This document shows, one piece after another, positions 1-11,121 of a stretch of 47,133 bases of DNA (position 1 is its first letter; each line of letters starts with the position of its first letter). The position numbers and the translations under genes were made by a program. The notes beneath the pieces are model-generated. The model saw only the letters and a program-made list of their open reading frames with translations. It had not been told where the DNA came from and searched no databases. Origin of the DNA: Saccoglossus kowalevskii (taxonomy: Eukaryota; Hemichordata; Enteropneusta; Harrimaniidae); NCBI RefSeq assembly GCF_000003605.2, contig NW_003107602.1, positions 103,170 to 150,302 on the forward strand, given 5' to 3'.

Positions 1-1278
1 GACTTTCGTTGCATTTGACAATGATAAACTTACCGAAAAACCGTGTTATTCTCGGTCGCTAACGTCGGTATAATCCGCCATTTTATTTGAGTGTGTTTGC
101 CACCCGACTCCGCCCGGTAACGTCATCATGTGCGCTATAGAAGAAGGTCTGTGATTCGTTGACTAAAATCGTCGATAGTGGGCCTCGTTGAAATCTCGTT
201 ACATAGGCATCGGGTCAGATGTAGGTAGGGCGGAATTAAAAAAATCACAAAATCACAATCAAAGTAAAATAATAAAATAAAAAGGCATTATTAACAAAAG
301 TAATAAAAAATAAAATTAAAATAAGTTTATAGGCAAAATAATTAAAACCCGTACACTACATCAGATTTTAATCAGATTGTCAATTCGGGAACCCAAATTG
401 CATAAAATGCCTCAAGCACTCGAGCAAATACGTCATGCCATTACATTTTCATAATTTACATTCCCAATACAATAACTCGAATTAACTGCCCTTGTATTCG
501 CGATACACTGAAATCAATGTGCACAAAGACTATGATACGGGGGACTAGGAATAAATGCAATATACGGAATATGTGGTAATACAGCTGTGCATTCAAGATT
601 ATTATTATATTATATGTTTTCTCGCCATATTTAATTATTTGATTGTACATTAACCCCCAAAACAACCGATACTTCGTTCACTCATTTGAAAGTTTAAAAA
701 CAGTCAAATATCTTTGCTCACAATAAGTCGACCGATTTTGCCGTGTTTGAAGATTATCTCCCTGTATAACTTGTCCCAATTAAGCAAGATACTATGTTGA
801 GCAGATAATGTTACAGTTGTTCAATTGTTCGATAAAATTAAAGATGATTCTCTGAGAAAACTTCGACAATCTCAATGGTGAATTGCTTTGTATTCTGCAA
901 ATTTGATTTTGAGACAATTTTGTGACCATTATATAGATGCACATTTGCAGTGCTGGTCGAGTCATGAATGCTGAACTGTGACCCATGGCATACTAAGTGA
1001 GTATGTATTTTTTTCTGTATTTTTATTTTTGATCCCAATATGGCGTCATCCTATGCAGGAGCTGCCATTGATGCTGTCACAATCCTGTAATTACAGTCCA
1101 CAGCTCTGTTTTTTACCATGTGATTGCAGTAACCTATAAAAAACACACACAACGCAGTCACGTTTCAAAACTTTCCTCACATGTATATGAACTCAATTAG
1201 AATAAAATTGTAATCATCCTGCCTGAAGTCATCCTAAATATATAAAAAATAAAAACAATTGCTGCTTCAACAAAAGCT
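1..1278. other. Left flank, no gene recognised
   Basis: AT-rich non-coding sequence. Short open frames on both strands show no family resemblance, splice structure or composition that would support a gene. It ends at the TTAA that borders the large transposon. Confidence 0.5.
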
Positions 1279-1282
1279 TTAA

Positions 1283-1313
1283 AGGGCCATTAGCGGCATT
1301 TTCAAGCTTTTTT
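1283..1313 (+). repeat. Left terminal inverted repeat
   Basis: Begins AGGGCC directly after TTAA and continues through GCGGC and TTTTCAAGC to a T-run. It matches the reverse complement of 12233-12263 at 29 of 31 positions. Confidence 0.85.
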
Positions 1314-1495
1314 GTCATAATTTAAATCCATCTGCAATTTGCTGAAATGATATGTTGGTTGTGTTAAATGAGAAATACTGAACATAAAGACGAAAATAGT
1401 GCAAGTTCACCGTGCGCGAACGAAAAATGGTTTTCCGACGATTGCGACATCGATTTAAATGCCAACTTGCGGCGTACATTCCTAAGAGTTCTGAA

Positions 1496-1503
1496 TGACG
1501 TCA
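1496..1503. promoter_or_regulatory. CRE-like palindrome TGACGTCA upstream of the ballast gene
   Basis: A perfect 8-bp CREB/ATF consensus palindrome lies 24 bp before the ATG at 1528, within the left-end promoter region. A different ACGT-core palindrome occupies the equivalent place at the right end (12096-12107). Function is inferred from the motif only. Confidence 0.35.
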
Positions 1504-1527
1504 TCTCACTCTAAGAACTACCAAACA

Positions 1528-4500
1528 ATGGACGACTCAAATGAGTATTCCGCGGTAAGTATAAACCATCCTATTTCGCTGCGTTTTCCCAAGGAAAACC
1601 GGCACAACTTTTATTGTCGTTGAATTCCCAGACTTTTTCTCTTGCCATGTTGTTCTCACTCGACCTATTTCACTGTTTTTGGCGACCCCGATCACACTGT
1701 ACGCCGATCGTGTTTGCCTAGGATGATGCGTATACAACCCAGGGTATACAATTGCATTTCTCAGCGGTTTATCACGTAATAAATGTCGGAAATGTGTAGG
1801 CATTAGTGATTTTTATTAAAACCTTTGCAATGAAAGTCGACTAAATTTTTTTCGTTATTCAGCTCATTGGTCGCTGCCACTGTGTAGCTAGCGATGGGAA
1901 GGGGTGGAGACATGGAATTGTATATAGAAGTATAGAAATTGAGTACACTTTGTGACAACGTTTTGAACAGCGTAGGCTGAATTATACCTCACTGCTATCG
2001 TTATGATACGTTACTATATTACTCCATGGTTTAGTCATGGTTACTAGTAGAACCATGGTTTATTTATATTTAGTACATACATTTTATGGACAGAAAGTTT
2101 ACTTGATTATGTAATAAACCATGTACTTTACGTGAAGGTCATGGTCACTATTCTGCATGAATTACATTATCTACCAAATCTACTATTCAGGCCCCAAATC
2201 ATTCGTACATGCAACACAGATAAGGATAACCTCAACAAAATTAAACTGTAAATCCCCACACCTAACAATGCTATGCTGTAAAATACTTTATTTTAGCTGG
2301 AATTAATTTTCGCTAAAAATATATATATTCTGGGTGTTTATTTTCATTGATTCTTAATGAGTTGAATGTATAATATGGGGAAAAACATAATCGCTGTTTT
2401 TTAAGCTGTAAACTTATCCTAGCTTGAGTGATTGTCCGTTGTAAAAAGTGATATTTCTGACTTCTTGTTAAAAACCACAAGTGTGATTGCTTTGTTATCA
2501 TACACATATAGGTACTAAAATGTGGACCTCTCTCAGATTTGTCATTTCATTCAATTATCTAATTTTGATGAATATTTTTGGTGAAAAGTTTTATTTTCAG
2601 ATAGTTTAAACAATTACTACTGCATTTTCTACAGGCATCAAGCAGTTCTCTGGACACAGCAAATGGTGAAAGTGAGCCAGTTCCATATAGAAGGGGGGGA
2701 CGTAGCCGTGGAAGGGGAAGAGGTGGACGTGGTAGAGGGCAAGGCCAAACAAATGCTCATGATGCTTTGAGGCTTCTTCTTCAAAAAAAGAACAGAATAC
2801 GAGTGAGTATATTTTCGTAAACAGAAACATACATTTTATTTGGCAAATGCAATTTCAATGTGTACTCAAGCTGCCACAAAATATAAAAAATAACCCAACA
2901 AAGTGCAGACTGATTTTAATTTGAAATGCACTTTGCATTCATAGCCAAGATTCAAGGGGTATAGGCATTACTAAATGGTTTCTACAGTAAATGAAATCAT
3001 CTTCTTTGAATTGGAATGAAGTGCAAGGATCTTTCTGGATAAATGTTTTATAAATGTTCGCCTTCATAAAACCGAGTGTAGCAATACATAACTGTAAACA
3101 TTTAGGAGTGAACAAGCAATTAAAGAAATTCATAAAAAAACCTTGAATATAATTAAAGATGAAAATTACCTAACTTGTGTACAACATTAATTAAGCATAG
3201 TTAGCACAGGCTAATAGGTCAAACAAGCCTGGGGCAAGAAAACTGGCAGAAACACATGTACAAGCTATAACCGTACAAACAATAATATATGCTAACAACT
3301 TTTGTTTACTCTGCCATCTGCATTGTTTTTTTAAACATATACACATTTTAAAATAACCATAGTTAAAAAGGATTTGAATTCATTTTGTATGTTCCTATAG
3401 TTTGAGTGTTACATACAAGCATTGAGCAATAGTGGATATGCAGACATAGCAGATAAAATTTTAGCTCACAATGAGAAGGAAAACCTATTGACAGGTTATT
3501 GTCACACGCAACGTAATATTACCGTAATTGGTATAGTACAGGTGTGATGGTTCAAATACCAAAATGGCAACAGCAACAGAAAGACTTCCCTGGCGGCGAT
3601 GATAAAATGCGAACACGGAGCCAACAGATGAGGTTTCAACTGGTACTGGTATTATTATACTCTGCAAACATCAAGTACAATAACGCGGTAAAACTCCACT
3701 ACTCTAATAACTAAATACTTAAACTCCAATACAATTCAACGAGATCTCTGATCTGATCTCAGTGCTGAACACCTCCCCTATATACCCACTGTCTATAAAT
3801 AGACCATTACATCAGCATACATAACGAGTCTGGAACTTACTACAAATTTCTAGAATGTTCCATTACCTTCTATTGCCTCCTACAGTGTTCTATTACCTAT
3901 TCAACCAGTTTCTAAAAATTCCACGCAGACACCGTACTGTTCTAGAACATTCTCAGTCACACGGAAGTGGTAAACAAGTAGTATGCGACAGTTATTGATA
4001 AGCAGATCATTCCATTCTCTAAATAGGTGATAGAGGCCATTGGCAAATGAGAACAGTGGCTATAAAAATAATGGTTTTGCCTACAGTTTTGCAAGTCTTG
4101 CATATAATTAAAAAGTGTTTTTTTCACTTGTGTTTCAGACCATAATTGATGAAATGACATGGGGGGAAAAAATTAAAGATTTAAGTGGTGGAGGTACATC
4201 CAGGCTTATGTTTAATCTTTTGTTACCAGTTGTGCCACATCCAGGTGGATATCATTCGTCCCCAGACACTCAAAAACGCAGCTGGTGTGTCTGTAGCAAC
4301 TGGCGAGAGATGCCTACAGAGAGGGAAAATGTATGCTGCATGCGGCAGCCTCCACAGTGCACCACAACCTTGCCAGTGAGTATCACAGAGTTTCAAATAG
4401 GCATGATTTCTTTCTGTGTTATACATGCACAATGAGTCATGTTTTATCATTTTTCATAAACGTGTATTGTACATCAAAGGTGCTACATAACTCTACAAAG

Positions 4501-5025
4501 TAACAAATGAAATAGTGTTTCTGGTCACATTGAGAACAGGGTATCGTGTTACTTCATGTAGATCCTACTGCTGAGGAAACAATTTGCTTACTAACAATAA
4601 AAATATACAAGGTTCATATAAAAGGGTTTTCCAAAAATACTTTTGCATAAAATCGTGCTACAAGTGGTTCTTAAAGTTAAAACACAGCAAAAACTTTGGC
4701 CACTACAAACAGGAACCAAAAACAAGCGAACATTGTAAAATATATTTTAAGCTAAAGTACACTTCTGCTTTTAGGATTTTGAACTACTTGTCCTTGATGA
4801 AGCTGTACTTGCTTTGGCGCGGTACTATCACAGATATTTTAGTACTGGATGACTACGATGATATAAACAAGGCAAATTGCATGCAGCATATAGGCAGTAC
4901 ACATTATGGACACATGGTAGACTTGGTGTTGGTGACAGACTGGTAATACCGTTTAGAGCATCAGGGATAAATACCCGGATGCTAACATGCAATACACAGG
5001 GTTTCTGCCTGGTAGACTGGTGTAA
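1528..5025 (+). pseudogene. RG-rich / death-fold-like / P2X7 ballast-domain gene, frame-broken
   Basis: Five exons are proposed: 1528-1554, 2635-2802, 3401-3523, 4139-4375 and 4775-5025. All four junctions have GT-AG borders and join in phase 0. The start has a good context (ACAATGG). Exon 2 encodes an RG-rich stretch (RGGRSRGRGRGGRGRG) and leads into an amphipathic region with exon 3 (RFECYIQALSNSGYADIADK) that resembles the C-terminal helices of a CARD or death fold. Exon 4 holds the P2X7 intracellular zinc-module signature (WCVCSNW, REMPTERENVCC). Exon 5 holds its continuation (HAAYRQYTLWTHGRLG, IRDKYPDANMQYTGF). In P2X7 this module binds zinc through cysteines; here it is free of any channel. 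The usual third Cys of CxCxxC is Trp. Exon 5 has in-frame TGAs at 4850 and 4859 and changes frame near 4848, 4877 and 4960, so this copy is probably dead or carries assembly errors. An AATAAA lies at 5284. Confidence 0.68.
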
Positions 5026-6442
5026 TTATGTGCGTCTTGAATTTTTTTGTTCAACAAGAGTATCAGTTCGAGGTGGACTAAGTGGAGCAGGATGCAGTGA
5101 TATTCTTCTTGGATCTTGGGGTTCCAGCTCTTTATTTCGTTGCATTCCATGTGTATCTGTCAACCTCTTCACCACAAATGATTTCATTAACTGTGCGATG
5201 TGGAGATATGTCTTTTGTACCCTGATTGGTTTTACAGAGTATCTAAGTGTCTTTGTTGTAGCACCTATGAGATACCTAAAAATAATAAATGTGTAAACGT
5301 TATTTCTCTAAGCAGTTTATAATTCAACAGTGTTTACTTATATTATGAAATTATCACAAGAATACAGCAAAGTATAAACAAAGGCAGTACAGCAATGATA
5401 CCGACTGACACAGATGAGATTGATGCAACCTTGTACTGCCAGAGTGCATACTTTGTGGTATTCTCATGATAACCCTATGAAGAATGTTTGCATTGAGTGA
5501 TGGAACTACATTTCCATTGTGTGACACCACTTTTGCATCCAATGTAAATAAATGGAAAGTGTTTGAATGCAATGTGTCAATGTGATGTACTTTTAGTATT
5601 AAGATCTGTAAATCAGTGTAGTATATAGTGCATTTTATGATTTAGACAGTCAATTTTTGGGAATTTCGAAGAGTATGTGTGCTTAGTCAAACGTGACCCT
5701 GAAAATAGAAATGTCCCAAAAGTGAGCATGGATATCAAGTCAGACAAGTACAGTGTATTTTTCCCTCCAAAACACCTATATATATATATATATATGTCAT
5801 GTTATTATATAAAACATGATGAGATTAATACAGTATACGTCATATTATTCTCATTGACAATTATTGATCTTATTCTTTTCTGACCAGAATATTTTTTGTT
5901 GGCTAAAAATGTTATTGCTTAAAGACTTGCATTCTTAATATTGCCTGTTTTGCCGAAATGTAAAAACAAGTATTACAACATGGATGTAGATTGCCTTTTC
6001 TCCAGCTAAGGAATATTCTAAAATGACATAGCTAACACTAAAATAAAAAAATACCTCTGTTCACCAGTTTGTGTGCTTTGAAGTTTTCTATCTGCATGAA
6101 TGTTATGGTCTAGTGCTGCTAGAATTGTTCTTGCTCTGTAAACTGGTGGTGAATAGGCATATCTTTTGGCAGCATACATCAAAATATGTTGCTGACAGGT
6201 TTCCAGTTCTGCAGTACTTCTGTAAACAACATTTATTGATTTGGACAAGAATTTAATATTTCCATGTTAAATAGTTTACTGCAATAACATCCACCAATTT
6301 ATGTGTGCAAAAGCAACATAAATAGTATGCAATAGAATGGTGAGAAGGGAAAAAAATCATTAAAACGAAGCGTACAGTAAACGCTGAAACAACATGGATG
6401 ACACGGCATCTGATTTGACCTTTTCTTCAGAGTGGAATGGTT

Positions 6443-6568
6443 GGTGAAAGTGAGGTGGGTGGTGAAAGTGAGGTGGGTGGTGAGAATGAGATGGTAGGTG
6501 TGAGTGAGGTGGGTGGTGATAGTGGAATGGTTGGTGAATGCGAGGTGGGTGGTGATAGTCGGATTGTA
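6443..6568. repeat. 18-bp minisatellite, seven units
   Basis: Seven consecutive 18-bp units of the form GGTGAAAGTGAGGTGGGT run from 6443 to 6568 with substitutions only and no length change. The array is open on both strands. Reverse-strand frames give a His/Pro hexapeptide repeat (HFHHPP) inside a possible exon (6613-6420, acceptor TTTGTCAG, donor AAG|GTCAAA). The forward frame gives GESEVG repeats after a pyrimidine-rich acceptor (CTTTTCTTCAG) and ends at TAA 6590-6592. The reverse-strand reading is in the transposase orientation, but its frame does not join the next exon cleanly. Confidence 0.85.
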
Positions 6569-7538
6569 GGTCAGAAAAAGATTGCTCTGTAAGAGGATGA
6601 TGTAAAACATTTGCTGACAAAAAAATATGTTAATATTTATTTTATTATTACACATGTACTGCATTTATTTTGATTCGTCCCTGAAATCAAAATCGGTATT
6701 TCCACACCTCGTATGCAAGTGAGGTCTGAGAGCAAAAAAGTAGTCCCTTCAGGAGTTCCGTTTTATTCGGACAGTGACTCAGATTAGACATCTAATTATT
6801 TTATTTTCACACACAGTGACACTAGTTCTACACTGGCATGTGTTGCTAGGGCGTAACATTGTCTTGGAACATATTTTATTTATTACTTGTTTAATAAAAC
6901 ATGGTTCCATACAATCATGAATGTATCTTGTCTATTGTGGTCACATAACATGAAATGCTTTATTTGCACTGGCATTTTATTTTCCCTGTTTTACCTGAAG
7001 TCAATTGTTTGCAAAATAAATTCCAGTGAAAATGCAGCTTTCTCTATACGTTTCATAGAGTCTTAATACAACATAGTGAAATTTAGATCCACACTGTTTC
7101 TGTTTTAGTCTGTAAAATTTATTCAAACTAAAACAGCTAAATTGTCAGAGATGTTGCATGCAATACTGTATTTGCTCTATTAGTAGCGCATGCTCTTATG
7201 TAAATAACAGGTGTTTCTATGGTCAAAATACATCATATTTTAATAAATAAGTATACAATCAATGCAATTGTTGCATGGTCACACTCTGCACTTCCCTCAA
7301 TATAGGGTAGTACCCAGCTGTGTTCATCCACAACATGGTGCAGTGCATCACCCCACATTCCCTGTAATCACAATAAAGGACAAAAGTCATGATTGTACCG
7401 TATTTACCCGGGTAAGAGCCCATGCCCGATCATACGCCCAGGGTTTTTTTTTACAGTTGTGATTAAAAAAATAAGATTAAAAGTCGACTTCTTCAGTTTA
7501 GGTAATTTACATTAATTTTTCATGATTTTTTATCTGAA

Positions 7539-7814
7539 TCATAACAGTAAGTCTACAAAAATGTATATTAAATCAGGAACAGTAATTCTCTTTGAAATTT
7601 GCCAAGGTCCTGAAAATGGCCGGTCATTTGGTTGCTGCTTCCTTAGAGAGCCGCAAAGCAAGTGTCGCACTCGTTCGGCTTTAGCATCATCGGCGATGAA
7701 ACCAATGTTGCAATATTGTAGCAACCTGGGAGAGTGGTTGAAATCACGGTGTTTTGACTTAATAAAATATTTGGTAGCAGCTTGCGAATCCATAAAACTT
7801 GGTTCACATTGCAC
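7539..7814 (-). other. Unrecognised open frame inside a transposase intron
   Basis: A 91-codon reverse-strand frame between two assigned transposase exons. I recognise no domain and see no phase-compatible splice sites linking it to either neighbour. It is beside a GC-richer stretch near 7395 (TTTACCCGGGTAAGAGCCC) that looks like the end of some dispersed repeat. Treated as intronic. Confidence 0.2.
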
Positions 7815-8049
7815 AGCTAGAGACTAAGCAAGATAGAACAAGGTGAAATTGAAAATTATACTTACAAAAAACATATCGTAACTGGTAGCTTTCTGGCAAC
7901 AATACCAAAAATGGTTAACAATATGTGAACTCCACTTCAGTAAAGGTTTACATTCCTTGTTTAGGGCAGCCTAGGAAGAAATAATAATTTTCAAGCAGGG
8001 ATACTAGACTTATCTGTTTAAAAGTACAAAGGAATTTGAAGTTTATCCA

Positions 8050-8145
8050 AGCAGAAGAATTTGGAGCCAGACATTTATTAACAAGCAACATTGTCCTTGT
8101 GCTTCCCAAGACTGCAATACAGGGTCACACATACAAACTGATGTG
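8050..8145 (-). other. Weak transposase-like coding fragment
   Basis: On the reverse strand, after a possible acceptor (GACTCCAG), one frame reads VTLYCSLGKHKDNVAC. This recalls the Cys/His segment that precedes the catalytic core in Kolobok-type transposases. The frame then stops, and another frame continues for about 20 codons. It is probably a relic of a decayed exon. Confidence 0.25.
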
Positions 8146-8368
8146 AAACTGGAGTCAATAAAATGCATGTTAATATCCAAGAAATATATTTGGAATTTTA
8201 TGAACACAATTCTCAATACATTTTCAAAAAGCTGACATATGATATTTTATTATCACCATTCACTTTAGTTGAACAGTTGAAGCAAAATATACACTCACCT
8301 GAAATATATGAAACAACTACACAGAAAATATTGATATAATTTTCGAGAAAAAAAATCACTTTTCAGAT

Positions 8369-8468
8369 TCAGGATATTTCTGACACTTCCGGAGTTCTTG
8401 GTATAGGAACAGTTTTAGTGGGGCTTGGAGTGGACGATGAAGGGATAACAGACTCCTTAGAATGGTAT
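8369..8468 (-). other. Possible duplicated or alternative transposase exon 2
   Basis: After an AG at 8469-8470 this stretch reads, in the phase set by transposase exon 1, RYHSKESVIPSSSTPSPTK and so on to a TGA at 8369-8371. It strongly recalls the assigned exon at 8627-8748 (RYHASKTVPSTSAADPST). It could be a tandem exon duplication or an alternative terminal exon giving a short N-terminal-only protein. Read in the phase after exon 2 it would instead give an unrelated sequence that also stops. Confidence 0.4.
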
Positions 8469-9902
8469 CTCATCTGACCAAGTAAAAATTAAACAGTATT
8501 AAATCATGCAAAAATAGCATAACCCGTTACCACTGTACATACAAAAACATGAATAGAACACACATTTTCTGACATTGTCTAGAAGCGAATATAGTAAATA
8601 AGACATGATGATAGCAAGAATCATACCTTTAAGATTCAACAGCCGTTTTTCCATAAATTCTGTTGTTTTCTGTAGCTGCATAGTTTGAACACTGGCAGTA
8701 CTGGGATCTGCAGCTGATGTTGAGGGTACAGTCTTACTAGCATGATACCTGTAGCAAGAGAATAAACACATAATTAACAAAGTCAGAACTGTTTAGCCAT
8801 TAGTCAGTGTCTCGCATCTTTTGTAAGTGTCCCTTTACATTGGTCATATTTTTTATTATGTGGGAAATACAATTATGAGCACCCAGTAGTAAAACAAAAT
8901 ACATAGAAATGATTGATTCACCACAAAAAATTGTGAAATGCATATTCTGCAAAGTATCCCTTTTGTACATGTTTCTCTAAAAACATCTGCATCCAACTCA
9001 TAAATGCACAAATAACAAAATGAATACATTGAAGTACAATACTTTCTTAACCCTGGCTTGGATAACATTTTTGTTTTGTCTTGTAATTCAGGGTAGATAA
9101 TCAAATATACCTAAATTTTCCTTATAGTATCTATGATTATATCCCTTTGCTATAGATATGCTAATTTTGGTTTCAGTTAAACATGGAGCTCTATGAGTTG
9201 AACAACAGGAAGTGCTCTGTTTCTGCCAAATGATGACATCACATGTTAAAACAATATTTTATCAATACTGTCTATCTTTAAAATTAGTAGGATGCGTCTC
9301 ACAGTGCAAACATGACTATTTAGGCCAGCTTTATTGTTTATTGAAACACTTAAAATTCCTCGGGAGTTAAAATGGTTACACTAGAACACATATTTAAAAT
9401 TAAACATACAAATTCACAAAAGATTACTATCTAAAGCATGACAATGAGTTTGAAAAACATAAAAAAACTACAATTGTAAAAACTGGTAGAGAAAATAGTA
9501 TGATATTGTTTAATGACAAATTGTTTTCAAACAACTTATAGATGGAATAAAACTAGTTATACTACTTTTTGTCTCCACCCCATTGTTCTAACTATGTTTC
9601 TTACTTTCGTTAGCGGACAGTTTCAACCTAATTATGCATTCTTGTTAACGGTACTGTTTTATCAATAGATTAACAAGCCGGGACTGTTAATAATGAATGG
9701 GTTAATTTAAATATTCATGAGCACAACAGGAGTGAAAAGCTGATTAACATAACAGGTGGCCACTGAATGAAAACAAAGAACAAGGTGGAATTTTCATTTA
9801 ATTATTTAAATACGCAATGACGATTATACGATACATTTTAAAAACCTATTTCAAGTTTCATATTTCCTTTTACAAATTTCACGGACACTTAGGAAGAATC
9901 GG

Positions 9903-10710
9903 TTATGACAGTGATATTAGATTTGTCCTCGTCTGTTTCGCAGTTTTCGGTTTGAGTGGCTGCAATGCGTCTGACACCGCTTTCGTCTGCTCGTCGCTTC
10001 TAATTGCTAGACTGGAGTGACCCGTTCTTTCTGCTATTAGCTGCTCGTCGAAATTTTGCCGGAACAGCGTGGTTGCCTGTGTAACCTGTTTAATTAAAAT
10101 AAAATACTATGTATCAATATGAAAGTACAATAGCTTGTAACAGTCCACCTCATAGCAATGTAAAATATCAATATATTGTTATAGTACGTTCAATCGTTCA
10201 GCTTTATTAAAACACGCCAAAGCCGTTTGCATTAAATCTTTATCGCGTGAAATGAATCAGACATATCGTGCCAGTGAATATAATATTTAAATGGTATTCC
10301 ACCAAACAGTTTGCATGAACAAATGGAGTTAACGAGTAGTGATTATTTTCGACATAAAGTTGTGACTATTTCTCGTCAGCGGGGAAATCGAACACTGCAT
10401 TACTAAATTGCAAATTCTAATACGTACCTTTCCTGAATGCCCAATATGATAACATTTTATCCCAGCGATATCAGTCATCTGCTTTGCTCTTTCCACTCAT
10501 TCCATGTTTTGACGCCCCATTTTGTAGCGCTGCGAGTTGTCTGCGTGACTTGTATTCGGTGACTTGTTTGCTGTCAACTGGAGGCAAAAAACGGAATTCT
10601 TTCTGAATATCGCTCAGTTTAAAGTCCTCGGCGTCGTCCACATCAATTTGGGACAACCAGTTTTCGAAATCCCAGTCAATTTCCGGAGCAGCAAATTCTT
10701 GAGCGGACAT
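9903..10710 (-). pseudogene. Degenerate Crypton/KIAA1958-type tyrosine recombinase
   Basis: Two exons, nested in transposase intron 1 on the same strand. Exon 1 starts at ATG 10710 (good context) and runs 79 codons (acidic WDFENWLSQIDVDDAEDF) to a TGA at 10471. In another frame it continues KQMTDIAGIKCYHIGHSGK to a donor (AAAG|GTACGT, exon end 10428). Exon 2 (10085-9903) joins in phase 0: VTQATTLFRQNFDEQLIAER then TGHSS, ending at TAA. The HSGK...RTGHSS order is the C-terminal catalytic block of tyrosine recombinases. The central domain is missing, the two parts of exon 1 are out of frame, the usual HxxR arginine is Lys, and the segment that normally carries the nucleophilic Tyr reads AIRSDEQ. 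It cannot be an active recombinase as written. Cryptons have no terminal repeats, so insertion boundaries cannot be placed. Confidence 0.65.
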
Positions 10711-10799
10711 GATTCTGGCGGATCTCCGGAGTTCACTCAACAACGTGCTCCACTGTTCTCACAAATAAGCACCAAATTCACGTGATCGAATGTTGTATA

Positions 10800-10935
10800 T
10801 ACAATTCTACGTGGTCCAATCAGTGTTGGTTTTGGTAATACAATAAAGTCCACTGTAGATTCTATTGTTAAACAAAACAAACTCTGCTGAGTAAATGCCG
10901 ATTGGCTAGAGCTTTTCAACACATCTGTTATAGCC
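10800..10935 (-). promoter_or_regulatory. CCAAT-box region upstream of the recombinase ORF
   Basis: A reverse-strand CCAAT (in TAGCCAATCGG, near 10898-10905) and forward-strand CCAAT motifs near 10814 and 10930 lie 100-230 bp upstream of the ATG at 10710. This fits a promoter, but motif evidence is all there is. Confidence 0.25.
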
Positions 10936-11082
10936 AATGAGCACGGCTGATAATTGCGGTTGACTACACCTGGTTTAGAATTGCGATTTACACAATAGCG
11001 CTGTAAAAATCCGCCATGACCACAGGATTTAAAATAAGCCGTGCAAAACTCGTCAAATTCGCAGTATAACTTCGTTCTGCGC

Positions 11083-11121
11083 GCCTCGGACTTTTACCAG
11101 ACCGAGGCTCCAAAAGGAGCC
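11083..11121. other. Two overlapping, mutually exclusive hairpins
   Basis: GCCTCGG (11083-11089) pairs with CCGAGGC (11102-11108), and GGCTCC (11106-11111) pairs with GGAGCC (11116-11121) across AAAA. They share 11106-11108, so only one can form at a time. The stretch is GC-rich compared with its surroundings and lies upstream of the nested recombinase gene. No RNA family is recognised. Confidence 0.4.

Noticed and set aside
4877-5296. A single forward 139-codon gene starting at 4877
   Set aside because: The first 28 codons belong to the ballast exon in its true frame; the rest is out of frame with the family and antisense to the last transposase exon.
6299-6664. A stand-alone Thr/His-rich secreted protein on the reverse strand
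   Set aside because: The frame is dominated by the 18-bp minisatellite; only the phase-checked transposase context gives it any support.
11106-11121. Histone 3' stem-loop
   Set aside because: The 6-bp stem and 4-base loop fit, but the loop is AAAA (TTTT on the other strand), the flanking ACCA and purine-rich element are absent, and no histone gene is nearby.
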